Shown here: piece after piece, positions 45,558 to 58,406 of the stretch
How the letters are laid out: each line of letters starts with the position of its first letter
How positions within the stretch are numbered: the stretch's first letter is position 1
Position numbers and translations under genes: made by a program
Notes under the pieces: model-generated
What the model saw: the letters and a program-made list of their open reading frames with translations, nothing else
The model's database searches: none
Told to the model about the DNA's origin: nothing
Origin: Cylindrodendrum hubeiense
Lineage: Eukaryota > Ascomycota > Sordariomycetes > Hypocreales > Nectriaceae
Length of the DNA stretch: 64,000 nt
NCBI GenBank assembly: GCA_014621425.1
Contig: JAANBB010000104.1
Span: 42,023 to 106,022 of the forward strand
Direction of reading: 5' to 3'

Positions 45558-48115
45558 GACGGTCAGATGAAAAGATGCCGAATGATTTCAGTTGTGATGT
45601 TTTGCCAACTCGGTAGTGGGAACAGCTCAGTCGGCAAGTTCGGTGACGTAGGTGCTGGGGGGGGGGGGGGGTGTCCGGCTGAGCGGGGTCCGTGGGGTGA
45701 GCCTCAATGTCGCTGAGAGGAGCCGCTATCAAACGTGTTGAAAACTGGCAAACCCAAAGATGTGATGGTGTTGGAGGAAGAATAAAAGAAGAAGAGATAT
45801 GTAACCACGGAGCCAAGATCGACAATGGTTTTGAGAGTCAGGTGGGTTTAATGGCGCGCGAGCAGGACGCCGCAAGAATCAGGGTGGGCAGCGACAAGCA
45901 ACGTCGTCATCCGACAGCAATGATGAAAGGACCCCCCGGCCAGGAATAGAGTCAGCCGCGACCTTGTTGGAGGGGCTAGGAGGCTAGGGCGGGGATGGGG
46001 GGTTGTTGCTGGGCTGGCTAGTGACGAGTGTGGCAGCGGTCCGCTCGCGGGAAGCGATAGAAGCGATGGAAGCGAGGGTGCCGGATGGATGGGTTTCAAC
46101 AGAGTTCCTTGTTCTTCTTGAAGAAGCGAAGAGCGGCAGCTTCGGGAACGAGGAGGGGCGAGTCTTGAGGAGGGAGATGGATGGGGCAAGTGGAACGGGA
46201 GGGCCAAAGGGTTTTGATGGCGGCGGTTGCGTCGCAGCGACAAAGGACAAAGGCAATGGTCTCCCCGGGGGCCGCATCAATCGCATCGCATTGCCGCCTT
46301 CAAGCCCGCGACCAGGACGAGAACCGTCTGGGCTGCCTGTCATCCGGCCAGCTTTGCCACACATCGGTAGACTGTCTAACCACCGGCTGGTCTCACCAAC
46401 AAGGGTGCCATGGCGGCCCAATGAGCCGACCTCGTCGCCCACGCGAACGCCGTGATGGAGGGTCAGTCGCGCAGCCTGGCAGGACATGAGACCATCCAGC
46501 CTGACGACGGCTGTCCGTCGGGACCAGCCAGTATCCACTGCCGTCCAACTCTCTCTGCTCTGCTTGAAAAGACCATCCGGGGGGGATGAGCTGGGAGCAG
46601 CTGGGAGGAGCTGGGAGGAACCGCGGCTTCTGTCCCTGCTCTGCCCGGGGCCGTGATTCGCAGCATGGATGGATGTCTGCCAACTCTTGGTTGAAAACGC
46701 CCTGCTTGGCCAGGACCCCGCGACTGCAATCCTGGCGTCAAGATCCAGGTGTGGATATCCGTTGACGCAATGGTGCAGCAGCTCACACAGCCCACAGAGC
46801 CATCCGCCGAAAGCATCCACAGACAGGGCCACCCACAGCCCACCTTTTGTCTTGGTTGGTCTCCTGTTTTGGTCTCTTGTCTTGGGCGGTAGTTGAGTGG
46901 CAGGGCAGGGCAGAAAGCCACCCCTGTTGACGCCACAGCGCACCTCTTCCAGCGTCTCGCCCATGATGCAACTGATGCAACTGATGCATCTGCAGCCTAC
47001 GCTCGACTCGTAGGCAACTCACAGGTTGCTCGGTGTGAAGCGCCGCCTGCATACTATGTAATACGTATCCCCGAGTCCAACAGGCTTCGAGGCAGCATAT
47101 TGGAGCCTGTCTGAGCAGAATTTTCACAGCGCAATGTGCAGAACGCCATTTCGGAGGGATCGGCGACGAGTTTGTCGGGCATTGAATTCATAACAGGGTT
47201 CCCCGTCACCGCCTGGGCACTCAGCGCAAGCTTGGAATGCTTGGGTATCGTCTATGACCCCAGAAAGTGGACGGAGACGGGGATGTTGCTGGTATTGAGG
47301 CAGCCCGACCGTGGGGTCTGGGGGGGCTACTGACAGCCCGATGAGACGGGTTGTATTCGTGCCTGGGAAAGTGTAATAGTGTGACATGTTTAGTCGTCTC
47401 GCATGTCATCTCCGTTGATCCCCTTTGATCCACTCCAGAGTTCCCCCTCCATCCATCACTTACGAGCTTCATCACCTCGACGCCACGAGCTGGGCTGTCA
47501 CATGCAATCGGGAGGGTGGGTCGTGTGCGTTTCTTTTTGACCTGCTGTAGCTCAGCCTGGGAGAGGCAACGTAGGGCTGTGCGGCCGCCTAATCTCCAGG
47601 GCTCAGCCTGGTCCCTCGTCCTCCACCTCAACAAAATCCTGTATTCGTACATACGCCAGATTGGAGAAAGTGCAAGAAACAAGGATTCTTCACTTGGTGC
47701 CCGGCGGGACGGGACGAAGCGGAATAGGTGGTGCACCCTAAATCACGGCTTCGGTCGCTCCTTTGTTGGCCGGGAGGCCCCTTCCCGCGGCCAACTTTGC
47801 AACTGTGCTCCTCGAACTTCTTCTCACCTAGGTACTTTAGGTACCTTGCCTACCCTACGGAGTACATACAACTTCCTAATTCCAACACATTAACCTGCTC
47901 TATCGTGCTGCCTCAGGAACTCATTCTCTCCTCGGCCCTTATCGCCACATCATTTGTTCCCAGCTTTTCGACTTGGGAATCACCGCGGTCAAATTGCGCG
48001 TATGGAATGCCATCCTTTCGACAACTAGCAAAACTGTTTGTCGCCCAAAAGAGTCCGATCCTGTGTCGATAAACAAAAGGAATCTTCTCACATTGCATAT
48101 TGCATGTAGAAGCCG
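45558..48115. other. Intergenic, GC-rich, no supported gene
   Basis: The interval starts with the DUF8035 promoter side (poly-G at 45657). A 326-codon minus frame (45984-46964) is present but shows no protein-like organisation. A 9-bp GATGCAACT near-repeat occurs at about 46965-46990. The rest is featureless. Confidence 0.4.
45657..45670. repeat. Poly-G run (14 G)
   Basis: There are fourteen consecutive G on the plus strand, about 100 bp upstream of the DUF8035 start codon. Length may be unstable or imprecise in assembly. Confidence 0.9.
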
Positions 48116-48139
48116 AACTGGAAATACTGTAAAACCATG
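48116..48139. repeat. 24-bp dispersed repeat, copy 1
   Basis: It matches 50906-50929 at 23 of 24 positions. It shares ATACTGTAAAACCATG and partly similar flanks. Confidence 0.75.
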
Positions 48140-49789
48140 TCTTAAACACATCACAGGAGACCGTTCAAGCCAAATACAGTTCTTCAAATCAACTGGTCCG
48201 AGATTACTTGTGCTGTCCAGCAATGGTCCACTGCCACATGGGCTACAGTCGTCTGCCGTCCCATTGGCCCATCCTGCTATCATGCAGCCAAAATACCGCC
48301 TCCGCTGCCTCCAAAAAAGAATGCTCTCTCAGCTGGGCTTAACTCGACAGACTCAGTCACGCAATGGAAATGACGAAAAGAACCAAAAAAACATACAACA
48401 GTGGGGATTCCCCGGTCGTCACCGACCCGAGTACTAATCCACCGCTTCTCAGCTTGACTAGGGGAGAGCGGACGGGATCCCGTATTTTCTAAGAGCTATG
48501 GTCGTATGTATCAAGTCTCAAATCACAACAGATTATCAACCCAATGTGAGGTCCCCAAGACTTTGACAAAGGCTAAGAGGAACGGTAGGCACTGTTGGAC
48601 CCAGGGTAGTAAGTTATTGTCAATCGAGGGCTGCCATGGTTGGTATGCAAGGTACGTCCGATAAGACGATACTACAAGGCTAACTTCCACGAGAAGCACT
48701 GTGAATGACACCGGCGATAGTAGCTAGGATCACGTATCTAGCACCACTCCATCGGTGCAGCTAGTTTGCCAGCCAACCAGCCATACAGCAGGGAACCTGA
48801 AATTCACACTCGATCATTTTTTCGTCATCTCTAATGAAGTCATAATTATGCCCGTCAGGATGTCCTTCCTATAAAAAAAATTGACATCATATGACTCACC
48901 TGGAACGTCGGCCGTCCCGAGGGTTGTTGTCCTGTGCCAGAGAGGTCCCTGGAGAAGCCGGCGTCGGCGAAAGCCGATGGGTATTTTGCACATGTAATTC
49001 GCTGCTTGGACAGCGTCTTCGACACATCTGTGACGTTTGTGGCGGGTGGTCTGCGGACGACGAATTGAAATCCGGGGGCGCCATCTAGGTCGTTGTCAAC
49101 CTCGCAAGGCTCATGCAACCGCATCCAACGTCGCGAAAGACGCACTGCAACTCAATGTAAGGTTCAACTGTTCCTTTACTCCGATCCACGGAAACGAACA
49201 AACCGCCTGTCGCCATCCATTACGACACCGCCGACCGTTCCGCGTCCCTCAAGGACGCAAGATGTATCCCCGATGCCTAGGCCTTGACCCAGCACCAGGC
49301 TTATTGCTTACGAACTGGGGAAAAAGGTTCGAGGAAACACCATCCAGCTATTGTATGGCGAGAACGTGTTGGCGAAAACAGAAACGGGAATCCGGTCGGC
49401 GAACGGAAAAGTTAAGCTCAAGGCGCCCAATGATATAGATATCTTTCTCCCCCATTACCGCTAAATCCAGGATGAGGAGCATACTAATGATAAGTTAGTT
49501 GATGCGGGCCAAGGTCGGGACATCTTAGATGAGCTGGAGAAGGCCGTGAGCCGATCAAGTCAGCCTGATATCCGGTACATGCGTGTATGCTGCGGACTGA
49601 TAGGTTCTGAAAGAAGCTCATGAAGGATGCCACAAGGAGGGATGAGCTACGTGATCAGCATGACATCATAGGCCTCGAGATGAATACGGTAGGGACTATG
49701 AACACCTCCCGTCGGTGTGATCCGCGGCGTCTGTGACTACGCCCACCACCATAAGAACAAAGAGTGGCAGCCGTATGTGACAGCTGTAT
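48140..49789. other. Non-coding or decayed sequence left of the NB-ARC relic
   Basis: No intact gene is seen. Sequence from about 49440 becomes AT-richer and stop-filled and may be more of the same decayed gene, but I cannot name any part of it. Confidence 0.35.
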
Positions 49790-50450
49790 GTGACGGGCAT
49801 TTATGCGGTATATGTAAAAACACTTGTTAATACTGCCTTGAACCATCTGATAGGTAGCTGGCTCTTAATTATGGACAATGCCGACGATATGCAGCTTCTG
49901 TTTGGCGACAGTGGCCTCTTCAACTGCCTATCCTTTAGCCCTATCGGGTCTGTATTGTTTACGAATCGAAACCATGAGGTTATAATAAGATTAAATGTAT
50001 TTACAGATCATAAAATTCTTAAAGTGGAAATGAACCTGGGTGAGGTAATATAGATATTATAAAGAACCTTAGCAGAAGGTCAGATATGAGACATAGTAAG
50101 TACATTAAAGCTGATTGACTTCCTGCTGCATCTACGGTTCACTATCAAGCCAGCATCTGCATATACTACAAAGACAGGGATATCGACTGCCCAGCATCTT
50201 CGATATTGTTAATCAAGCAACGGGCACTTGATCAAGCTGCTCCCCAAGGACATTGATACCCGAGGGCCTGTCAAGTCTATTTAGGTCCAGTGACTACGAC
50301 ATTGCTGGGTTCATTCCAGCATGTCTCGGCGGCGTAGCTGGGCATATGCCTCTCTCTCGAAGTTATGGGATATTATTAATCCTGCAGCATTTTGAGAATC
50401 TATGATAAGCTGAAACGCTTCTGTGACTCAATTCTTAACGATTAAATATT
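49790..50450 (+). pseudogene. NB-ARC (NLR-like) gene remnant
   Basis: An 87-codon open stretch contains WLLIMDNADDMQLLFGD and SVLFTNRNHEVIIRL, the Walker-B-like and sensor blocks of fungal NB-ARC/TPR proteins. Beyond the first stop, the same protein can be followed in shifting frames: LKLIDFLLHL, KPASAYTTKTGISTAQHLRY, NGHLIKLLPKDIDTRGPVKSI. These match the usual order after the nucleotide-binding core. Stops occur where Gln is expected (CAA or CAG to TAA or TAG), and the surroundings are AT-rich. No P-loop, effector domain or TPR array is recognisable. It is a dead fragment of an NLR-type immune or allorecognition gene. Confidence 0.75.
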
Positions 50451-50905
50451 TCAAAGACCTAACCGTCTATGTCGCAATATACTTTAGCGCTTTGTGATTA
50501 TAATTACGTCGATTGTAGCCTGACAACTACTAGTGCCTGTTATAATGAGACTTCTAGGCGAACGATCAGGCAACCGAATGAACCTTAGAAGCTCCTCTTT
50601 CTCCATATCCCTACAGTCTCTACAACCCATCCTCTACTCACAGAGGCAGATACTCATAGCTATGTCACAACAGATTGAACTGCCGGATTCTTTGTCCTAC
50701 ACAGACGACTGCTTCATTCCCCAAGTAACAGGGGAGTAAACATATCCAAGCTACTAGAGCGGAGTCATGTTCATGATTGAGAAATGAATCATACCAAGTT
50801 AAACACAGTGAGCTAAGTTTTTAATATTTGCTATTAATACTAAACTTGTAGGAGCGAGAAGTGTTTGTTTCATTGCCCTGAGAGGACATTGCAATTTAAA
50901 AATCT
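50451..50905. other. AT-rich sequence between NLR relic and PFK
   Basis: This AT-rich, stop-filled sequence may be a further part of the relic. The 3' untranslated region of PFK should end here. Confidence 0.35.
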
Positions 50906-50929
50906 AACTGGGAATACTGTAAAACCATG
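50906..50929. repeat. 24-bp dispersed repeat, copy 2
   Basis: It lies 4 bp beyond the PFK stop codon, on the 3' side. It matches 48116-48139 with one mismatch. Confidence 0.75.
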
Positions 50930-50933
50930 CTCT

Positions 50934-53389
50934 TCACAAACCACGCTTCATGTCTTTGGCAACTAGGCCCGTCAAGCTCTTCTCCGGCTTGGGATATTCA
51001 GGTCGACCACCCAAAATGTTCACAACCTCAGACAAGCCCATCCAGTGGGCAAGCTTGGGCCGTCGGTTGGGCCAGTCAGTACCGGTCTCCTCCAACTCTT
51101 TCATGGGTGTGAAGACGACCTCGGAGCCCTGGATACCAATGACAGTAGTACTGTTGGGGTCCTTCTTAACATGGTTGTGAGCATTGCAACCGAAGCTCTC
51201 GAGGTGCTGGATGCACTTGATCGCCAAGCGGACAGCTCTGCAGCGATCCATGGGGGAGGGAACACCACCCTGCTGAACGTGTCCAGGGATGCTCTCTCGG
51301 CTTTCAAATCGATCGTGAGCTTCCTCGCGGATGATATCAGCAATGAGTTTGGCATTGTAGACCTTACTGGCCTTCTCGTTAACGAGAATGAGGCGACCAG
51401 CGCGGGATTGGCCATTGTCATTATTGAACACCTTCTTGAGATGCTGAACATCAGCGTTCAGCATCTCAAGACTGATGCCTTCCTCGGGGATGTAGACAGC
51501 TGAGGCACCCACGTCGAGGCCACTCAGTGTTGCGATGTAACCAGATCTGCCTCCCTGGGTCTCGATGACGAAGACGCGACGGCGGGTAGCAGACGCTGAC
51601 TGCTTGATCTTGTCACAATAGCTGACTAGCTCGTTGAGGCAAGTATCAGAACCGAGCGAGTATTCAGTTCCAGGCACATTGTTGGAGACGGTGGCGGGAA
51701 GCAGACACATAGGGATACAGAGGGAAGGATACTGGTCTCGGGCCTTTCGCATTTGCGAGATAGAGTGGAAGGCCTCGAATCCACCTACCAGGAAGAGGGC
51801 GTCGAGTCCGTACTCCTCAATGAGGTTGGCAATCAACTCCATACCAGAGTCGCCAGGGAGTTCTCGGTTCGTGCCAATCTCGGAACCACCCTTGCTGGCC
51901 CAGCCATCGACCTCAAGCCAGTTAAAGGGACGGACAGATCCCATGGGTTTGTCACCATGATGTCTAGCAAACCCAGCGAAGCCATTGTGAATGGCAAGGG
52001 GCTCATGTCCTCGGGACAGACAGTACGCAACGGCGGCGCGGACTGCGGCATTCATGCCACCAGCAGGCGCGCCGACATTGATGAATCCGATCTTCATGCG
52101 CTAAAACAATGTTAGCAACTGGCCGTGCGAGATCAAAATTGAAACAACTCACGCTCTCCTCAGGAAGAATCTCGTCGTTAACCAGGACGTTGGTTGTTAG
52201 CATATAGGAATTCCACTGGTCTTCAAACTCAGAATCTCGGAGGGACATGGCCAATTCAAAGTCCTTAGAGTCCACGGCCTCAGAGCACTTCTTGGTTTCG
52301 GCCACGGCCTTCATCAGAGGCTTTCGAACAATCTGATTCTCGGTGATGGCAATGAAAGACGTCTCAGTCTCGGGTGTGGCATCGAGGACGGCCTTTACAG
52401 CCTCCACACCCTGTAGGGTAGCAAGCATTCGATCATATGCCACGGCAGTGCCACCTCGCTGGACATGTCCAAGGGTGGTGATACGGGTGTCAAGGGCGAG
52501 ACCGCCTTCGCTTTTGTCGGCAAGGAGATCCTTGATTTCTTCAGCAGTGATCTTGGTGCCGTTCTTGTCGCGAGCACCCTCGGCAACGATAACGATGGTC
52601 TTGCGCTTGCCAATTTTACGGTGCTATTCTACGTTAGCGTACGGTCAAATATGCGATGAATGGGCTCTTGCTGACTCTTCTAACAACGTCTACCATGTCT
52701 TCCTTCCAGTCATGCTCTCTAGGACGTTCGGGGATGAAGACGAAGTCAGCTCCGGTAGCAACGCCGGCCATCAGGGCCAGCCAACCGCAGTGCCTTCCCA
52801 TGACCTCAATGACAAAGGCACGTGAGTGTGAAGAGGCAGTGGCCTCGATATAATCGACCATTTCGCAGATGCGGGCGAGGGCAGAGTAGCAGCCGATGGT
52901 AGCATCGGTGCCGGCCAAATCGTTGTCGATGGAGCCGACGAGACCGACAATGTTGAGATGCTGGCAATCTTTGACCTGGTCAGCGGTCAACTCGCCGGTG
53001 CTGACGAGCTCCTTCAAGAGCGAGGGCCATTCTGAGCGGAACTTGTCGGCACCAGTCAGGGAGCCGTCACCACCGCAGATGATGAGGGCGTCGATGCCGG
53101 AGAGGACGAGGTTCTTGGCGGCTGTCAAGCGTCCAGGACGCTCGTAGAAGGCCATGCACCTGGCGGTTCCAATGAGGGTACCGCCCTCAGACAGCCAGCC
53201 GCGGACGTCATCCCACTCCATCTTGCGGATGAGGTTGCTGCCTTGCACGAGGCCCTCGTATCCTTCGTAGACGCAGTAGGCATCGCAGCCCATGTGGATG
53301 GTCATGCGAACTACGGCGCGGACGGCAGCGTTCATGCCTGGGGAGTCACCTCCCGAGGTCATGACAGCGATCTTCTTCTTGGGAGCCAT
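50934..53389 (-). CDS. pfkA: ATP-dependent 6-phosphofructokinase
   Basis: Three exons, 52676-53389, 52153-52623 and 50934-52100, with two 52-bp introns, give 783 residues from [20 protein letters not shown]. The enzyme is the fused two-domain fungal type. The N-half (about 1-390) is catalytic, with [45 protein letters not shown] and [12 protein letters not shown]. The C-half (from [17 protein letters not shown] at about 396) has changed residues (VGGFEAF in place of GGDGS) and serves the allosteric sites. It phosphorylates fructose 6-phosphate in cytosolic glycolysis. The first intron has an atypical GTCAGC donor, but branch GCTAAC and frame support it. The frame also stays open upstream to another ATG at 53548. 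I chose 53389 because it matches the family N-terminus. Confidence 0.97.
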
Positions 53390-56300
53390 CTTTGAAGCCT
53401 CGATGGCAGGTCGGAGGGTCGATGGGAGTATCGGTCGATTCGGATGCAGGCGGAAAGCCAGCCAAAGTTTGTTGAGGAGGGTGCGCAGAGGCCCGGATAC
53501 GGTATTGAGGGGCCAAGAAAATAGCTGCAGATAAGACAGAAAGGGCATTCAGCAACAGATCATGATCAAGAGGATGCGCGAGCGCTCCGGGAGGCAGGAG
53601 AAGAAGTATGAGGCGCAATACAAGGGGATCAGGAAAAGATCATGTCGTCTCACCAGCTACGGAAAGGGGGGAATTATTATGGCGCCAGAAAGCTTTCACG
53701 AGCCAACCTGGACCGGGAGGTGACGCAGATGGGCGCATCAGGACACCGGACAGGTCAGGGCAAGGTCAGAAGAGCTCAGGGCAGGTCAGGGCAGGCGTGC
53801 AGGGGAGCATGGGCAGGCACAACCGCCCTGACCGAGAATGAGGCCCCGAAAAAAGAGGGGAAGAAGCTCTTATCGCTTATCGGCCCGCGCGGGGGAGTGA
53901 AGCAGGGCAGGAGGGGGGCAAGGTGGGCAAGGTGGGCAGAGGTGGGCAGTGGTGGTGGGCAGGAGGGCTCGTCGCCTCAGGAGCTTGCCTATAGCGAGCC
54001 TAGGGTTCTGCTACTTGAGCAGTTTACTAAAGATAATTCACCATTCACCACTGGATAACACCGCAAACCCCATCTTTACCTAACCTTAGCCTTTATGTTC
54101 TGTCAACGTCAACTGGATGCATGTGAAAAATAATGGCTCACTCTCGGAGCCTCCTCTTTCAACGGTTGGGATGCCGGCACAAGTTCGGGCCTATGAGAGC
54201 CACTTGTTGCGTGATAATGTGCAAATGTCTGCAAAGAGGAGAAGAGGCTGGCACTGGGGTGGTGCAGTTCACTCCATCCAAGACGCGTGCCGAGACATGA
54301 TAAAAGCCTCTCACAACTGGAGCGAGACCGGCCAAACTGGATCATCATAAATCCTATCCCATTCCCGACGGCTTGCCTCCCTAGACAGAGACAGGGTCCA
54401 AAACCTGATCTCAAAGGCGGCGTGGACGCAATGGATACACAAGCGACGCAGTCACCCAGCCAAATGGACGGCAGAGCACAGGTCGAGAGCTAGCAAAATG
54501 CTAGGGATCAAAACCCCCTGCAGTCGACGAGTGTCCCTACCTAAGGAAAGCCCCAACTGTGCCCTAAGACCTGGTTGTTTAGTTCATCGCGGCTCCGCCC
54601 ACGTACATCTCTGATGATGGCACGCAGCAGGGCAGCGCCCCGGGGCGTTCAAGGGAGGACAAAACAACGTGGCCCCAGATCTCGCGATGCGAGGGCGGAC
54701 GGGCTAATATGCAAGACAAGATCGAGGAACCGAGGAACGATCGAGATGCTCGCCCCGTCGTCCACGCCCATCTCGACCGTTCCTCAAAACCTGGGCGTCC
54801 GCCGTCCCCGTCGAGAGACGATTCCCTCGCCCCCACGAGATCGTCGTGTCGTCAGCCCTGGGCCAAGACCAAGCGGAGCGAGTACATGGGAGTCGGCAAC
54901 GCGCAGGTCGAGGGGAGGCAATCACGGCTCGTCCGCGCTGGCCGCCGTAACACAAACACCCGAGGGAATCCCGCCGACGGGTGTGAGAGTGGCGCCGGGG
55001 AAGTTGAAAGTGCTGAAAGCGGTTCGGCCAGCGGCAGGACAAAAAGAACGAAGAAAGGCGCAGTTTTGCAAACTTGCAAGACGGGAGGCTAACAGCATTC
55101 CCTGCTGTGCTAGTATAACTGACCAGTCATTGAGAAAACTTGATCAATGCGTCGAAGCCGAGACAGCCTCCGCGGATGCCCCCCATTTCCGTCCGGCAAG
55201 GCAAAGGAAAGAAACACCCCAAATTTGGACCTGGGACAGTCATGCGGCTGGAGAGACAGTTTTATGCGCTGGCAACTTGGTGAAGGTCATGATGACAACG
55301 ACGTTTTGCAATTGAAAATGGGCGTGACTGCTGACCTGGGCCTGAGCCGCCCACCCCACCAGTACCTGAAAGATGGATGCCCTAGGAATTAGTGACGACA
55401 GCTGGCTGAGGCCCCAAACACCACCACTCCAAGGCCACCACCAAGGCGGCCATTTGTACCATTTATGCGCTGTCAACCCCGCTGTGACGCTGTGACTGGC
55501 CGCCAGAGCCAGGTGACCTGCGCGCCCCAGGCATCACCGTGAAGCCGCATCTGTTTGGTGAGATGGAGGCGAAGATAGGATGGGGACGGTTGAGTTGGCG
55601 GCATCATCGGGCGCAATGGCCACAGTGGACACAGGCAAGAGGGCATGATGACCCCTCGGACTGACTGCTACGTAGCATCTCCTCGTGTCTGTCACGCAGA
55701 ACCAAATTGTAGATGGCCATCATGGGCCCATGTACCTGACGGGGAGAAGCTTGTGGCCTGGACCGGCCTGGTCTCGTCCGATCTGCGCGGCATCTACTCC
55801 ATACCCGCGCCTGGTCATCATATCCCATGATCTCGGTCGTGCGCGCATCAGTAAATTGTCAGACTGGAGTCTGGACTCCTGGCCTGGACCGCCGACTTGA
55901 CGATATTACCCCGTAGGCTATGGAGTACTCCACGAGAGGCCCAGGTCAGGCGCAGCAAACGGCGATCACCAAGCGTTCGGTATAGTCCAGGGCAGCTCAG
56001 TGGTAGGTTTCGCGGAGAGGAGGCGAGGTGCAGCGTGCTGCGGATGACGGCGAAATCTGGGGCTCGTCACGGGGTCACCTGGGACCCAGCGCGGCAGGGA
56101 CACTGACCACTGACCACCGCTGGCCGGGGTGTCAAGGCATGTCACCTCCGTCCCCCGGAACCCTTCGAGGTCAGTCACAGGTGAATGTGCGGCATCAATT
56201 CGCCTAGAAGCCCTGGCGGGTGCTGGGACTGGGGCAGTGAGAACATGCTCTGGAACCAAAGTCGGTGATGGATGCGGAAAGCCAATTGATCGAAGCTGGT

Positions 56301-58406
56301 GAGGAATCAAACGATTAGGGAACGGCTGATGACGTGACGAAAGTCAAAAGAGATTCATCCCATCCCGTCCATCCGCGACATCCATCCATCCCATCAAATC
56401 CGCCTCATCTTCATCCCCTCCGACGTTCGACCGTCAATCGCCATCACGAGGTCTGCGGGCCAGATAAACGCGAGGCGAGATTGCCCAAGAGCCTGCCAGT
56501 AAGCGTCAGTCGTAACGACCCTTGGGCCAGTCTCTGCTGAGTATCGGCCAGCGGCCCACCAATCCGCCGGCGTCGGGGCGTCGGGGGACGGTTGGGAGAC
56601 TCCCCGGGAGATTCCCCGGGAGGCGAGGTGGGGGCTCAGTTTGGGGGTTTACCTCGTGGTGTTCAGGGCCTGAAGGCCGTGCCTGGTGCCCAACTGTTCG
56701 AGGCTCCGACGGACAAGGGCCGTGGGGAGCTCGCAAGACGCAACGGAACCGTTTTCGAGAGGGGGCCAGCCTCGTGATTGACAGGACGTTCCAGAATGGG
56801 CTGACGGAGGGACCTTTTTGCCCCATTAGGCACAGCGCACAAGTCCACTGGAAGGGCGCTCCGAGCGACGCCAAACCCATTGGGGCAGTAAGCTAAACGG
56901 TTGGATCTTGACAGAGAGGTCTCGCCGAATGGGATATGGGGGTGACAGTGGGACCTGAACGGAGCTGCCAGGGGGACAGATCCGCAAGCGTCTCGGGAAA
57001 TGGGAAGTGGGAAACGGACGCCAGGAGAGTAACCGCCACATGACAGGCACAAATCCGTCTGAGGAACTGGGTGGCGGGGCCATGACTGTGCCCAAACAGG
57101 CAGTTTGGGAATGCCCCGTTGGGGATTAGCGGTGATGCAGAGGGTTAGGCCTAATAGGGCACCAAGGTCCCCGCCAAAGTTAGAGCACGCGGACACAGAA
57201 GCTACCCCGTTAGGACAAGCGGGCTTGGAACTGGTCAGCAGGTAGGGCCAAATTCGCCGCCCCCTCTCTGGTACCTCGGGCCTGTGCTTCTGTCTCCCCC
57301 TGGCGGAACCCCGGTCCCTGTCGTAATTGGCGTCGGTACACGCTGAGTCTGAAAGCTGGGAGCCGAACACTGGCGCTCGCTCCCTGGAATCGCGGGTCTG
57401 GCTGGAGTCACAAGGGAGCCCAGCGCAGAGGGCCACAGGGCAGGACGGGCACCTTGAGCCCTGAGGAGAGACTCAGTTCACCCCCTTTCGGAGTGCTAAA
57501 TGGGCTACACCCCCACCCCACTCGGTCACTCACTCACTCTCCCACCAAACACCCCACCCCAGAGGGCGCCAGCTGCGCCAGTCTGCTAAGCGTCCTCCAG
57601 CACACTCTCCAGCTCACTCCAGCGCCCATCCCAGCTGCTCGCAGCGGTACCTCCGGCGTGTACTTGGTGACTTGTGGACCCCCAGCCAGGTACGTACCGC
57701 GTGCCCCCCGTGTGGCCCTCACACCCCCGTCGGCAGACCCCCGGCGTGGGCGACTGCGTGGGCGTGTGCGTTTTCTTGCGCTGGGAAGGTACATTACACA
57801 GGACACACCGCGACTCCCTTCCCCCATCCGTCTCTCACCCGCCTGCTGGCTCTACCCACAAACCCCAAACAAGAATATCTAACAAGTCGCTCCCCCAGAC
57901 TCTGTCCGTCCTTCTGGTTCCGCTTCCCACAACAACACCAACTCTCCCCGCGACTGCGACTACAACTACCAACTACCAGCTACCACTCCAACCCCATCTA
58001 CACTCCGCCCTCGCCTGCATTGTACACCACTGCCTCCATGACCGCCGGCATCATCTATCACGGCCTCCTCTCCCACATCTCTCACTCCCGCCGCCTACAG
58101 TAGCACCCTCGGCCACTCGACTTGCTGCCTCGATCCCACTTCGCAGCAACCTCGCGACTTCAGCATCCTTACACGACTGAACGCCCTGTCACCTGCGCAG
58201 ACACTTCCACTTCTCCGACTCTTACGCCCTGGCGCCTTGTCGGCCATACCACGATAACCTTCGTGCTGGACGACGACTGAATTCCACCTCGAAACTCAAT
58301 ATCAACTACCAAACCCTCACCTCACGACACCTTGTCGAATCCCGCCCTCACCTTTCTGTCCTTCGCGACTCCTGCTCGAGGCAATCGACAGGTTCTTGAC
58401 ACAACA
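53390..58406. other. 5-kb interval without a supported gene
   Basis: Upstream of PFK there are G-rich short repeats (AGGTCAGGGC-like at 53750-53810, AGGTGGGC-like at 53920-53960). The rest is GC-rich with short frames only. From about 57480 the sequence is pyrimidine-rich and probably forms the long promoter and leader of the next gene. Confidence 0.45.

Noticed and set aside
45984..46964. 326-codon minus-strand frame
   Set aside because: It lies in GC-rich intergenic DNA, lacks domain or splice support and has mixed low-complexity composition.
48855..49145. Minus-strand frame with an apparent GTGAGT donor at its end
   Set aside because: The splice partner and any known protein wording are missing, so it was left as non-coding.
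54575..55315. 246-codon plus-strand frame
   Set aside because: It is Arg/Pro/Thr-rich with no order or splice signals and has competing frames on both strands. Chance is more likely.
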